A DNA stretch of 64,000 nt from Toxorhynchites rutilus septentrionalis (GCF_029784135.1 NC_073746.1:105090661-105154660), one strand, 5' to 3'. Numbered from the stretch's first letter, positions 1-11,485 are shown. Numbers and translations are program-made. The notes: generated by a model from the sequence alone, not told the origin.

Positions 1-1014
1 TACTCATCACGTTCCATCCTTTCGGTAGCTAGGTAGGTGATCAGGCCCACTTAATATGCGCCTGAGCGCTATCAAGCGTAATGTTTCACACATATTAGCT
101 TCGTGCTGCCATTACAAACTGCTAAAGTCGAAGGGGTGAATTGTCCCCGGTCGGGAGCGCTAAAACAAACTTGTAATTGCTTTTTAAAGTTCAATGCCGT
201 TGTGGTTTGCCGTTAGTGTTTGGCTCGTTTACTTCCGGACTAAATTGTAGATGTGGTTTCAGTTGCAATCTGGTGGGAGTCTCCCGAGGAAAAGGTAACG
301 TACACGTACACACTTATAACCACCCACCCACACCTACCCAAATGAGCGTGGGCGAACGGGTTAAATGATTCGCGCTGAGAGCGGTTCCGTTGTTAACAAT
401 TTTACACATTTCAAGCTGATGCATCACGAGCATGTGGGGCATGTGGGGTGGTTATAAGTGAAATTAAAGATAAAGACGTGACTTATTCGAAGTAACGGGA
501 TGAGCGTGACGTACGCAATCACGGGTTTCAACATTCGCATGAACACATGTAATAATTCATGTTTATGATTTTGCACGGAGCTCGCACCACACAATGAGTG
601 GGCGTAAATTGATTCCTTTGTATGTATAGGCAGAGCAACAGATCCTACCTTTGCGGCTCGTAAATATCCCACGGGGGTAGCGGGCGAACATAATAAACAT
701 CAATCCTTGGCTTCGACGCTGGCGGATCCAACATAGTTGCGTTCTATTTCGCTGCACGCTCCATCTGGTGTCTGGTGTTCGCAAATTGTAAACTGCAAAA
801 GTAGGGTTCTCTGTGCGATTATATGTTAATGCCATGTTTCAGGAGGGAGTATTGCTGGTCCGCTGCCGCAGAGAGTAACAACCTTGTGTCGAACAAGCGT
901 TTCCATCAAATATTTACGACGTGGCGGAAAAATTTTTCTCTGGCGGAAGTTATAAAATTCCGATAGGAGCGTTACTTTCCCTTCGTGCAGTACCGTGAAT
1001 GCGAGTTTTATTTT
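1..1014. other. No gene recognised
   Basis: Only short open frames without recognisable domains occur here on either strand. I see no RNA gene, no terminal repeats and no tandem repeat. It is the left flank of the first palindrome-bearing repeat unit. Confidence 0.5.
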
Positions 1015-1254
1015 GACGTAGGACTACGTCTTTCATTTCTATACCGGGGTGTAAAATCAAAGTTTCGAAAACGAAAGCGTTACGCCGGAGACCGAGATTT
1101 TGAGCGTTAATAGCTTTTAAACAACTGAACGAAATGGTATGATAAACATTTCATTCGAAAGATAAAATGTCTACGCGTTCTATACTTGTTACTTTTTGAT
1201 CCAAAAACTTGTTTCAATAACCTTAAAATTGCTTTCAAAACAAGCTATTGAAAT

Positions 1255-1300
1255 CACCAATCGGTATATAAGCGAGTGCCGCTCGGAAATCCACTCAGTT
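1255..1300 (+). promoter_or_regulatory. RNA polymerase II core-promoter-like site
   Basis: CACCAATCGG (a CCAAT box) is followed by TATATAAG starting at 1265, and by TCAGT at 1295-1299, an arthropod initiator match about 30 bp downstream. The spacing is what a genuine TATA/Inr promoter would have. Comparable TATA/Inr pairs sit in the units at 8604 (-) and 33480 (+). The downstream sequence has no long open reading frame, so the transcript, if any, may be non-coding. Confidence 0.5.
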
Positions 1301-1553
1301 CTAATTGAACAGCGATGGGAGCATGTTGTCGCTGTTGTGGTGAAGCTCTTCGTTTATCATGAAAGCGCGGATGAACGGTGTCACCTGTTTGTGCACCCTA
1401 GGCCAGAAGGGAATCCATCAGGAGGAGAGTGATGCCACAAACGGTTCCCCGGGAAGACATCGCTACACACACATACACGGAATTCTTTCAGTTTGGCTTT
1501 CCATTCAGCATCGAGAGAGTTCCGGAAAGATCTAACCATTTCTGGAAAATAAT

Positions 1554-3460
1554 CTGCCAGTTCCTCTGGGAATTTAAAAATACATTCATGTGAAAGAGTT
1601 TATTTGAATGTTTTCTAACCATATAACACAGCGATCAAATACGTTTGATTTTGTAATTTTTCAACCAAGTGTAATTAGCAGGAAAGCTTCTGAAGATTAT
1701 TCTTCTTCATCAGTAGGATATTTCCGTATCCAATATTGTATGCATAAGCAATCGATTATTGCTCAGTCGCCGAAAGTTTCGAGCTCAGAGAGTTCATTCC
1801 CCTCTAGTATGCCTTCCAAATTGCCATCGTAAACCACACCTTCTCTCGATTCAATCACACACAAAAAGCATACTTAAGCGATATTCTGGTGGTGAGACAC
1901 ATTTATTTTTCGTGATGACATCGACAAGACAACATCGTTGCCTACGTGCTGAAAGAGGTGAACGGCGAAGGATCGACACATACACGCGCAGAATTCTTTC
2001 CGTTTGGATGCCATTCAGCATCGAGAAAGTTCCGGAAAGATCTAATCATTGCTGGAAAATAATCTGCCAGTTCCTCTGGGAATTTAAAAATACATTCATG
2101 TGAAAGAGTTTATTTGAATGTTTTCTATCCATGTAACATTGTGACCAAATATGTTTCAAGCAAGTGCTATTAACAGATGGTTATCAAATTAGCATTAACC
2201 ACTGGTGAACTTCCAGTATTCGAGGAAAATGTGGAAATATCTAATCATTACTGAAAATAATCTGCCAGTTCCTCTGGGAATTTAAAAATACATTCATGTG
2301 AAAGAGTTTATTTGAATGTTTTCCATCCAAATACATTTGGTTTTGTGATTTTTCAATCAATCGCAATTAACAGGATAGCTTCTGAAGATTATTCTTCCTC
2401 ATCAGTAGGATATTTCCGTATTCAATATTGTATGCGCCCGCAATCGATTATTGCTCAGTCGCCGAAAGTTCCGAGCTCAGAGAGTTCATTCCCCTCTAGT
2501 TTGCCTTCCAAATTGTCATCGTAAACCACGCCTTCTCTCGATTCAATCACGCACAAAAAGCATACTTAAGCGATATTCGACAAGACAACATCGTTGCTGA
2601 GGATGCTGGACGGCGAAGGATCGAGATCTGCCCTGAAACGCGAGCAGTTTGTTTGAAACTGTGAGGTAGCACAGAGAAGCCGATCCTTCAGGAGAAGAGA
2701 AGGTGACCATCGAAGCAGCCGCTACACATACACATACACGCACGGAATTTTTTTCCGTTTGGATGCCATTCAGCATCGAGAAAGATCCGGAAAATAATCT
2801 GCCAGTTCCTCTAGGAATTTAAAAATACATTCATGTGAAAGAGTTTATTTGAATGTTTTCTATCCATGTAACACTGTGACCAAATATGTTTCAATCAAGT
2901 GCTATTAACAGGTGGTTATCGAGTTAGCATAAACCACTGGTGGGCTTCCAGTATCGAGGAAAATGTGGAAATATCTAATCATTACTGAAAATAATCTGCC
3001 AGTTCCTCTGGGAATTTAAAAATACATTCATGTGAAAGAGTTTATTTTAATGTTTTCTATCCATGTAACACTGTGACCAAATATGTTTCAATCAAGTGCT
3101 ATTAACAGGTGGTTATCGAATTAGTATTAACCACAAGTGGGCTTCCAGTATCGAGGAAAATATGGAAATATCTAATCATTACTGAAAATAATCTGCCAGT
3201 TCCTCTGGGAATTTAAAAATACATTCATGTGAAAGAGTTTATTTTAATGTTTTCTATCCATGTAACACTGTGACCAAATATGTTTCAATCAAGTGCTATT
3301 AACAGATGGTTATCGAATTAGCATTAACCACTGGCGAGCTTCCAGTATCGAGGAAAATGTGGAAATATCTAATCGTTACTGAAAATAATCTGCCAGTTCC
3401 CCTTGGAATTGAAAATTACATTCAAGCGAAATAGTTTATTTTAATGTTTTCTATCCATAA
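1554..3460 (+). repeat. Complex tandem repeat, 197-198 bp period
   Basis: The motif CTGCCAGTTCC starts at 1554, 2064, 2262, 2799, 2996, 3193 and 3390. Four of the intervals are 197-198 bp; the other two (510 and 537 bp) are longer, higher-order versions that also carry GAAGATTATTCTTC and a block beginning CAATCGATTATTGCTC. Copies are well conserved and lie entirely inside repeat unit 1. Confidence 0.85.
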
Positions 3461-3733
3461 AATATCCATATAATACATTTGGGTTTGTGATTTGTCAATC
3501 AAGTACAGTTAGCAGGAAAGCTTCTGAAGATTATTCTTCAGAACAAAGTTTTTCGTATCCTATATTGAATGCATAAAACCTTGTGCCTCCAACGTAACGC
3601 TCTTGTTTACGAAGTCCCCCAAATATTCATTTATTCATTCATTCAGAATGGATTTAGATTCAACTTCAAACAAATGATCTCTAAATCAACGATAGTCCTA
3701 CGTCACCCTTGCGGTTATACCATAGATATAACC

Positions 3734-4440
3734 CACTTCCTGTTTTTTACTTTACACATGTCTACCGCTTAAGTGGGAAGTTGAGTGTATCCCATTCAGG
3801 AGCACCGTAATCAATATCCAGTTTGTTGTTTTCGAAAAAATCTTTGCCTTTATCATCCAGAACCACGCTGCAGTTGGAGTTCAACAAAAATGAAAAATCA
3901 TTCAATGATTTTAGGAGAAAGTGTTTCGGATGCATGTGATAGAATCATATCGTTTTAGATATGACAGCAGTGCTTTGCATTAGAGAAAAAATCTGCAATT
4001 CCCACTATTACACTGCCATACCTCACCTCAAGTGGCACCCAACCGAACAAAATGGACGCCATGCTGGAAATTAATGGGCGTCGGTTTTAACACAGCTTTT
4101 AATTAATTTAAACTCATTTGCATACCCATTTGAACAAGCATCATTTGGTGTCATTCTTCTGGCGTTTCACGTTTCAATAGACCATCGCCTCATCGTCTCC
4201 AGCACCATCTCCAGGGATGTAAATAATGGCAAAGTGGACAATGCTTGTTTCCAAGGCTCGACATCACTCCGCGTTCGTTCAACGTTCAGAAAGACTGTGG
4301 CGTGAGGGGCGGTAACTCGGGAGGGGGATTTTACATTCTAACAAGTTGTCCTGAACTCTTCTTTGAGTGGCCAAGAAGGCAAAAGCTTGGGTAGAGGTTT
4401 TGTGATGATATGGAAAATTAAATATCTCCTCGATTGTTTT
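3734..4440. other. No gene recognised
   Basis: Between the hairpin end of unit 1 and the DD37E relic I see no coding frame with a recognisable domain, no tRNA-like sequence and no tandem repeat. Confidence 0.5.
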
Positions 4441-4458
4441 GAGAGCTTATGCAGATCA

Positions 4459-5122
4459 TTAAGTAAAGGAATTAATTCTTCTACGGAGCCCGATCGTGGG
4501 AAAATTTATCGACTTGGTGTCAGTTCGTTGGCGTATCTCAAATGTTTGAAAAAATTCGAATCTGAGCTCGAGAATGGAGAACGGTAGTTTGTCGAACAAA
4601 TCGTATTCGTCCACCGTTTTGGCGATTTGATTCCACCAGTTCTTCATTTGAGTCATGTTCCTAACAAGTTTTCCCTTTGCCTTAAGCCTCCGCTTCGTGA
4701 TTGCCCAGTATTTCTCTATCGGCCGGAACTGGGGGCAGTTTGGGGGGTTGAGGTCCTTCGGTATTACGCTGACCCCGTTCGTTGCGTACCATTCCATAAC
4801 CGTTTTGCTGTAATGGCAGCTTGCGAGGTCCGGCCAAAACATTACTGTGAGCGGCCTGGAACTTATTGGCCAAATCGCGGTCTGAAAGATTGGGATTCCT
4901 CTTGACGGCCTTGATGACTTTCCCACGCAGTTTCCGGTCGACAGTTCCACTCCGACGCTTCGAATGCGGCTTCCGAGCCGTCGTCAATGTTTCCTTGTAC
5001 TGCTTGATTACACGCCATACGGTATTTCTGGGCATTTTAAGCTGTTTAGCTAGCTTAGATGCCGACAACAATGGATTTTCAAGAAAACTGTGCACAATTT
5101 TATCTCTCCGTTCGGCTTCCAT
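4459..5122 (-). pseudogene. DD37E Tc1/mariner-group transposase, internal deletion
   Basis: The N-terminal part (from the ATG at 5122) has the paired helix-turn-helix DNA-binding region of ITmD37E transposases (start MEAERRDKIV, then NLSDRDLANKF). After about residue 87 the frame jumps straight to the second catalytic aspartate (FWPDLASCHY) in another frame. The first catalytic block (normally DDETYVKADF) is missing. The glutamate block (PNCPQFRPIEKYW) follows with 37 residues between D and E, the diagnostic spacing. The ORF therefore encodes no active enzyme. It is a third DD37E lineage here, distinct from the copies at 9750, 53068 and 57997. I could not define its terminal inverted repeats. 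Confidence 0.85.
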
Positions 5123-5364
5123 GGCGGTTGTTTACAAAATGCTATCGTTTGGTGTTATGACATAAATACATGGTGAAAGGTAATGAATTTCCCGACACGT
5201 GGGTGAAAAAAGTTTCCAATCCGTCCACTAGGAGCGCCACAATGAGCAAAAGAATTTGTTCCAATATTAAATGAAGCAGACATTAGTTGTCCCATGTTTT
5301 TTTTTAATTTTCCCTTTTCTTCATTACACGATGTTTTTGTGCCTAATCTACAGAAAAAACACAC

Positions 5365-6084
5365 AAAAAAGTTATTGTTTGTTTTCAGCTTTCAAAAAAC
5401 AACACCAAGCTCAATCGTCCCATGTTGATATTCTACACCCAAAGTTAATTTTTAGCACATTTTCTAGCATCCCGATTTATTACATTAAATGAGCTGAAAG
5501 ATAACATTAAATGTTCTACTCCCCAATACATGAATATCATTTGTATAATATATGTGCTAGAGCCAATATGAAGGAGCGAAACAGGAGACACATTTAAATG
5601 AAAGCATTTCTTATGGTTTGTCAAATACACGGCCCAGAAAGAGAAGGATATATTCTCGTTCATGTTCTTCTTTATCGGCATAGAAAACTTCATTTTATGA
5701 TGAGGTGTAATGTTATCACGCGTCATTATAATAGCGCTGGCAGCTGTATGGATAGCGTGGTCGTGTAAAGTAACTTCGCATTCCAGCCGGCCTTGGTTCG
5801 ATCCCCATTGACGTCGCATGGACTTTTTTTTTGTACAATCCCAAATGAAAAGAGAAAAGAAAACAGAAAGAGATGTCTGCTCGCATACATACAAACCATT
5901 TTTAAGCTTCAAAATAGCTCATTATTTGCGCATTTGACTCTCATGACCAGGAAATGGCATCTCTTCTGCCAAAGATGGCATGTTTTCTGCCAACGCTAGT
6001 TTGGTAATACAATAAAACTTATTGTTTGTTCACAGTATTTCAAAAAACAACATCAAGTTCAATTGTCCCATGTTGATATTCTAG
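5365..6084 (+). repeat. Pair of ~70-bp direct repeats
   Basis: Two blocks, about 5365-5436 and 6013-6084, share TTATTGTTTGTT, CAAAAAACAACA and GTCCCATGTTGATATTCTA in the same order and orientation. A shorter TTGTCCCATG also occurs near 5287. They could be partial ends of one mobile element flanking the SINE in between, but I could not find target duplications. Confidence 0.6.
5725..5830 (+). repeat. tRNA-derived SINE fragment
   Basis: Contains an A-box-like TGGATAGCGTGG and a clear B box GGTTCGATCCC about 40 bp later, then a T-rich end. The layout parallels the better preserved SINE at 60160, including the following GACGTCG/GGCGTCG. It does not fold as an intact tRNA gene, so I call it a SINE head. 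Confidence 0.6.
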
Positions 6085-6469
6085 ACAGAACTGTCCCACC
6101 ATAAATTTTTAAACTTATAATATAGCTTCATTGATTCAACTGAAGGGAACTCTTCACATTTAATTAGACAAAAGTTTACTGCTCATAAAAAACCCGGTGT
6201 ATTGCTTTTTTGTAGCGCAGAGTAGGTACTGTTTATTTACATTGTGAATCACATCGCTGCGTGCTTGATCCCATAAGTGACTAAAATCACATACGTGCAC
6301 TTGCTTTTCAAATTTGTTTTTTTTTGTGTTTCGTCTTGTTCTTGTTTTATTTTAATAGTTTTATATTGATATGACCTTTATTCCGTAACATTATTATTAT
6401 TTGACATCATTGACTTTATTTATTATTCAACAATTTATATGGCTAGTGTTGTCGCGACTTACCTTGAAT
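5840..6469. other. No gene recognised
   Basis: Apart from the second copy of the direct repeat (6013-6084), this AT-rich stretch shows no recognisable gene. Its right end should hold the 5' leader of the LINE whose ORF1 begins at 6470. Confidence 0.4.
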
Positions 6470-6503
6470 ATGGACAGCGAGATTATTTGTGTTGTCTGCG
6501 AAC
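6470..6503 (+). pseudogene. LINE ORF1, first piece of PHD finger
   Basis: The frame MDSEIICVVCE gives the first CxxC of a PHD-type zinc finger. It stops at the LTR insertion, whose target duplication GAAC is at 6500-6503 and again at 11482-11485. The reading frame continues beyond the right LTR with further zinc ligands, which supports both the ORF and the insertion boundaries. Confidence 0.7.
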
Positions 6504-6832
6504 TGCAGTGACCCTCTCCCACGAATAGAACATCTCAGACAATTTCAATACGAATAAGTATTTACAATAAGGAAGATTCCTACTGATGATAGGGGAGAAT
6601 CCAACCAAGGATTTTCCAACAGGAACGATGGAATTTTCCATACTGTGCAAGTGTAAAATAGCAGGTAGCCGGTAAGTTAGTTCTAACGTTTTTAGAGTTC
6701 TGTACATCCTCACAGAGGGATCGAGGATTAGAGAGAAAAAATAAAACAGTTGATAGTTGAACATCGAGAAGAACAGTTGTTTCTCTCGATAGAATAAAAA
6801 AGAAAAGTGCCCCAGACCGCTCGGGCGCTACA
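6504..6832 (+). repeat. 5' LTR
   Basis: Shares most of its sequence with 11145-11481. Terminal TG...CA is intact. The segment ATAAAACAG and the run AAAAAAGAAAAGTGCCCC near the end are common to both copies. Confidence 0.9.
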
Positions 6833-6853
6833 TTTGGTGACAGCGTTGGGATG

Positions 6854-7570
6854 CTGTCCAAGTGGGGACAGCAGCCCACCCATTTAGTGATTATTTGGAT
6901 GCTAGCGCGAGTGCGTTATCGACAACCAATTTCAGTGTACGCGGCGCATTTTATTCTTCGAATCAAGAAGGTTCTTTTGTTTTTGTGAGGGAACAATTTC
7001 AATCGAAAGTGTGAGAAGAAAATTCGAATCGAAAATCGAAACAAAAATATAATCAATGAAAATAAAAGTATCAGAAACATTGTGGAACAAAAGTTAAAAA
7101 ATTAGTGATCGTAATTGACAGCAGATCAAGTGACATTGGATCTTCTGAAGTGTATGGAAGCAAAACCAGAAAACCAAAATCTGAATCGAAGTGGTTATCC
7201 CACCAAGTGAAAAAACGTTTGAATAGAAACTATCAAAACAGTTTGGATTAAACGAAACGGTACAAAAATATTACAACAGTGCCTAATCTCAACAGCCAGA
7301 ATGAATAAGACGAAACATGTGACGGAAGGCAATGCTGTGGAAGAGACGGTTCCTCTCAACGCAAAACTGTTGATCAAGTGCAATAACTTAAAATGGAAGC
7401 CATCAAACTGGCAGTGATGTATTCAAAAAAGGTGCGCTATCATGATGCCAGTATTATGAGAAGGCGAACTTCTAGCAGGATTCTGGTTGGAGGAAAACGT
7501 TAATAAAGCTAAGTGGCACCTAATTAAGATAGTTAAACAATTTTATAAAAAAAAAATATATATAAAATTA
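6854..7570 (+). other. Non-coding leader of LTR element
   Basis: Short frames only. Sequence is rich in GAAA/AATCGAA words and shows no gag-like domain, in keeping with a non-autonomous LTR element. Confidence 0.5.
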
Positions 7571-7575
7571 TAGGA

Positions 7576-8978
7576 GGTTGTGTCCAAGATACGACCGCAT
7601 TGTTGACGCTTATGTTAATATTACTGGCCTCGAAAAAAGTTGCATTACTTTCTCATGCTCGAGGGAAGCGCAGCTGTCAACTTTAGGAGGAGGTTTTGCT
7701 ACTGGCAAGCGAAATCTAATCACATACAAAATTCCAGAACGACATTTACTTACTTGGTGACTAAACAAGCGAAATAAGCTCTTTTTGTTAATAACAACCT
7801 CGTAAACAGTAGCAATGCTTCATTATTATCAATATTAGCGCAAATGCAATCCTAGTTGAAGGCAGTTTTGCGATTGGCACGCGAACCCAAATAACTTATA
7901 ACATTCCAGTAAGACATTCAAGATGCTTGGTATTCCCCAAATATTTTGTTGGCGCTCAACGCCTGCTTCGACAAAACGTCAGTTTAATGCATTAGTGCAT
8001 TCTCAAAGGCACCAAAGAAGCCCTTATGATGACGGAAAACAAACAATGTTAACAGCTTGGAAAAAGGCTGAATTATGCCACACAGCTTGTTCTCTGCTGT
8101 AACACCCATCGATGCGATTTCGCTGATGACTTTGTCAAGAGCGACCGCCTTCACCACCAGCGGGGGGAGCTTGATTTTGGTTGCTGCCTGGGCGTTTACA
8201 TACTTAGCTGTTGTTCGGTGCGGTGTCACATTTGCGAAGGCTCGGTTCAGTGCGAGCGCTTTTCACTGCACCAACACCGCGTGCATCAATAGATGACGCC
8301 TACCTCGAAATTTTATTGCCCCTGGCAATGCGTTCGTTTTCTGCAGGGCACGAGCCTGCCTTCCTCTTCTTCTTGCTCATCGCACACTACGCGAAGCGTC
8401 CAATTTATGACGCGGAAAGAAGAACACATGATACGAATAACGCGAAAAACGAACCGAAAAATCAAACGAAGATTTCCAAGTTGGATTACCACTGATGGGG
8501 TCCAATCTTAGATCGAAGCGCAGCGAAAGCAAAGTGAACTGGATTACTCAACAGTCCGATGTCGAATGAAAGTTTGCCTCAGCGAGATCCACTGTTTATA
8601 CTCTAGGCAAGTATTCCCCTTCATTCTTCTTCTTTTCCTTTGTTCACGGAGACTTTAAATCCTACGATTTCCCCTCCGTTGGTCGTCGATAAGTTGCTCG
8701 TTATTGATATCTCTGTTCGGGAAAGCACTCAAATGGACAGAACGAATGTATGGGAAAATAGAAACACTTAAAGTTTTCATGTATTTTAACCATTAATAAA
8801 CCTGGAGATTATAATGTATAGCATATTAAACAAATCTTAGGTAATTTCCGATTCGCTTACTATGTAAATCACCAAAATCCGTTCGCGGAAAAAATAGTTA
8901 TTAACGTTAACTTTATTTCATAAAAACGTGACCTGTTTTCTGATTTGACACCCTTAATGAAAGACGTAGTTCTACGTC
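7576..8978 (-). repeat. Palindrome/hairpin repeat unit 2
   Basis: Read on the minus strand, the unit begins with GACGTAGAACTACGTC (8978-8963) and ends with a hairpin (GGTCGTATC...GACACAACC, 7596-7576) preceded by GCGTCAACAATGC. This is the same order as in units 1 and 3. A TATAAA (minus, near 8604) has TTCATTCG about 30 bp downstream, the same initiator word as in the H4-bearing unit at 33117. Two minus-strand frames follow: a short lysine-rich one starting MSKKKRK at 8380, and one of 81 residues (8229-7984). Neither matches a family I know. The unit is inserted in the non-coding LTR element. Confidence 0.6.
7984..8229 (-). CDS. Hypothetical 81-aa frame in repeat unit 2
   Basis: I do not recognise this frame. 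It lies downstream (minus strand) of a TATA/initiator pair in unit 2, after a short basic frame beginning MSKKKRK. The segment LPPLVVKAVALDKVI is followed by a phenylalanine-rich C-terminus. By analogy with the H4 remnant in the unit at 33117 it could be a decayed remnant of another gene carried by the unit, but no histone motif is visible. It may equally be a chance frame. Confidence 0.2.
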   Translation of the reverse strand: MTPHRTTAKYVNAQAATKIKLPPLVVKAVALDKVISEIASMGVTAENKLCGIIQPFSKLLTLFVFRHHKGFFGAFENALMH

Positions 8979-9747
8979 AAAAATGATAAAAGTATACTAT
9001 TAAAAAAATACGAGAAATCGCTGATGCATTTGAAACGATACATTCAGCAGATGCGAGGAAAAAAACTAGGGATATTCAATTCTGTAAGAACTGTTTATTC
9101 TGTTTTAAAAACACAATCATATCTCCCATACTTCAATTGTATGAACAGGGAAAGATGGGGGAATGTACTTATCGATAATTTAAACAGGTTTGATTTCAAA
9201 TTTCACAAACACACTTTAAAGTGGGATTTTTAGAAAAAGTGATAGATTCAGCCATATATGCCTACAGCCAATTTAACAAGAATGTGTCCATCAATCGCAA
9301 TCATAGCTTTTGAATGGATCGAAGGGCTGGAAAACCGGGAATTCTTTCCTGTAAGGGCATGCATGTATTGAACTTACTTGAAAGTTCAGGAATAACTGAA
9401 AATGTGGGATAAAATTACATGATCAAATATATAAATGAGATAAAAATATAAAAATGCAAAGAAAATTAATAAATGCGAGTAAAATTAATGGAAGAGCAAT
9501 ACACACTCTTCTAATATATAAAAGAATAAATGAAAGAATAAACAAGGGGATATTAATAATTGTGCGGGTATGCGAGGAATTATTTTCGATGTAGCTTGAA
9601 GGCTCTACAATGTTGATCGATAAGACGGTTTGGGAAAATTTATAGAGATATGATAATTTTATTTTTCATTTGGAATTTCAGAATTGAGGGAGTTGAGATA
9701 AATAAATACAGATATCATAGCAAATGAAGAACACACAAAAATTGAAA
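8979..9747. other. No gene recognised
   Basis: AT-rich interior of the non-coding LTR element between unit 2 and the DD37E insertion. Frames are short and show no domain. Confidence 0.5.
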
Positions 9748-9749
9748 TA

Positions 9750-11049
9750 AAGGGTGTGTCACATCAAATTGCATCACGGAAAAAACGCTGTAGAAATTCG
9801 CCCAGTAGACCGATCCTTTTGAAAATTTTAGACAGTAAAATAAAAACTATTAAACAACTTTTGGCATTTTCTTTTTATTCATACTTCGAGCCCAAGCCCG
9901 TATGCTTGCACCTTCCTCTTTACCCCGTCCATAAGGTTCTGTAAAACGTCAGGTTGTAGTTTTTTTTTTAACAGAAATCCATTTTCTCTTGAAGTCCGCC
10001 TCCGATTTGAAAACTTTTGGGTTCTTCTGGAGGGCTTGCTTCATAATCGCCCAGTATTTCTCTATTGGGCGAAGCTCCGGCGCGTTGGGCGGGTTCATTT
10101 CCTTTGGCACGAAGGTGACCCCGTTGGCTTCGTACCACTCCAACACGTCCTTAAGTATAGTGGCACGAAGCGAGATCCGGCCAGAAGATGGTCGGGCCCT
10201 CGTGCTGCTTCAATAGTGGTAGTAAGCGCTTCTGTAGGCACTCCTTAAGGTAAACCTGCCCGTTTACCGTGCCGGTCTTCACGAAGGGGGCGCTCCGCTT
10301 TCCACAAGAGCAGATCGCTTGCCACACCATGTACTTTTTGGCAAACTTGGATAGTTTCTGCTTGCGAATCTCCTCCGGAACGCTGAATTTGTCCTCTGCG
10401 GAGAAGAACAACAGGCCCGGCAGCTGACGAAAGTCCGCTTTGCCGTAGGTTTCGTCGTCCATTACCAGACAATGCGGCTTCGTCAGCATTTCGGTGTACA
10501 GCTTCCGGGCTCGCGTCTTCCCCACCATGTTTTGCCTTTCTTCGCGGTTAGGAGCCTTCTGAACCTTGTATGTACGCAGGCCCTCCCGCTGCTTGGTCCG
10601 CTGGACGAATGAACTTGACAAATTCAGCTTATTGGCGACATCCCGGACCGAACTTCTCGGATCACGTCTAAACTGCTTAACTACGCGCTTGTAATCTTTT
10701 TCACTGACGGAGCATCCATTTTTGCCGTTCTTCACCTTCCGGTCGATGGTTAGGTTCTCGAAGTATCGTTTTAGTACTTTGCTGACCGTGGATTGGACGA
10801 TTTCCAGCATCTTACCGATGTCCCGATGTGACAACTCCGGATTCTCGAAATGAGTGCACAGGATTAATTCACGACGCTCTTTTTCGTGCGACGACATTTT
10901 TCCAAATTTACTCCAAATTGACAGTGAAGCATGGCCAACGTGATCTATACACTCTTATCTGATTATAAGCGAAAGCTGAAGATATAATTCCTAAAAATTA
11001 AATTTCTACAGCGTTTTTTCTATGATGCAATTTGATGTGACACACCCTT
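9750..11049 (-). mobile_element. ITmD37E transposon, copy 1
   Basis: A 1,300-bp Tc1/mariner-superfamily element. Terminal inverted repeats begin AAGGGTGTGTCACATCAAAT at the left and mirror it at the right, and the element is flanked by TA (9748-9749 and 11050-11051), the usual target. Both ends are intact. The transposase gene fills most of the minus strand but is frameshifted. It is inserted in the interior of the non-coding LTR element and is closely similar to the copy at 57997. Confidence 0.93.
9949..10897 (-). pseudogene. DD37E transposase, frameshifted
   Basis: Start MSSHEKERRELIL at 10897. It has a paired HTH region (to about residue 115), the first catalytic block VMDDETYGKADF, the second FWPDLASCHY, and the glutamate block PNAPELRPIEKYW, with 37 residues between the last D and E. 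Near 10150, beside TTAAGTATAGTGG, a frameshift relative to the copy at 57997 splits the frame into 248 and 65 residues, just after the second aspartate. All three acidic residues are present in the sequence but not in one frame. The enzyme normally cuts and pastes the element at TA sites in the nucleus. Confidence 0.93.
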
Positions 11050-11144
11050 TAATATACAATCAGTTATATATAAAAATAACCTCACAGACCAATTTTAGAG
11101 GAAACTCTTCTAGTTTCCCCTAAAACTCATTGAGTAGGGGGAGA

Positions 11145-11481
11145 TGCAGTGACCCTCTCCCACGAGTAGAACATCTCAGACAATTTCAATATGAATAAGT
11201 ATTTACAATAAGAACGATTCCTACTGAAGATAGGGGAGTATCCAACCAAGGATTTTCCAACAGGAACGATGAAATTTTCCATACTGTGCAAGTGGAAAAT
11301 TCCCTACACATAGCAGGTAGCCAGTAAGTTAGTTCTAACGTTTTTAGAGTTCTGTACATCCTCACAGAGGGATCGAGGATTAGAGAGAAAAAATAAAACA
11401 GTTGATAGTTGAACATCGAGAACAGTTGTTTCTCTCGATAGAACAAAAAAGAAAAGTGCCCCAGACCGCTCGGGCGTTACA
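11145..11481 (+). repeat. 3' LTR
   Basis: Partner of 6504-6832. Preceded by the polypurine tract and followed by GAAC, the target duplication. It contains about 17 bp (GGAAAATTCCCTACACA) not present in the left LTR. Confidence 0.9.
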
Positions 11482-11485
11482 GAAC

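Larger units (their letters stand above)
1015..3733 (+). repeat. Palindrome/hairpin repeat unit 1
   Basis: The unit opens with the near-palindrome GACGTAGGACTACGTC (1015-1030), preceded by T-rich sequence, and closes with a related TAGTCCTACGTC (about 3693-3704) followed by a hairpin (GGTTATA...TATAACC, about 3712-3733). The same order of motifs, with different bodies, recurs at 8978-7576 (-) and 14069-15050 (+). Inside are a CCAAT/TATA/initiator core near 1255-1300 and a 197-bp tandem array (1554-3460). No long reading frame is present. Flanks outside the palindrome and hairpin differ between members, so these motifs probably mark the element ends. The transposition mechanism is unknown. Confidence 0.6.
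6504..11481 (+). mobile_element. Non-coding LTR retrotransposon (LARD-like)
   Basis: LTRs of about 329 bp (6504-6832) and 337 bp (11145-11481) start TGCAGTG and end with TACA, flanked by the 4-bp duplication GAAC. A primer-binding-like tract (TGGTGACAGCGTTGGGATG, 6835-6853) follows the left LTR, and a polypurine tract (GTAGGGGGAGA) precedes the right one, fixing the + orientation. The LTRs differ by several substitutions and small indels, including a block of about 17 bp, so the insertion is old. No gag or pol domain is visible in the 4.3-kb interior. The interior carries a nested repeat unit (8978-7576) and a DD37E transposon (9750-11049). Without these inserts it would be about 1.6 kb of internal sequence. 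Mobilisation must have used proteins supplied in trans. Confidence 0.85.

Noticed and set aside
424..835. Two overlapping minus-strand ORFs near the left edge
   Set aside because: No domain, no neighbours, short; likely chance.
1554..3460. CRISPR-like array
   Set aside because: Repeats are about 197 bp and contiguous, without short spacers; eukaryotic transposon context.
4627..5165. Plus-strand ORFs over the DD37E relic
   Set aside because: Antisense shadows of the transposase sequence.
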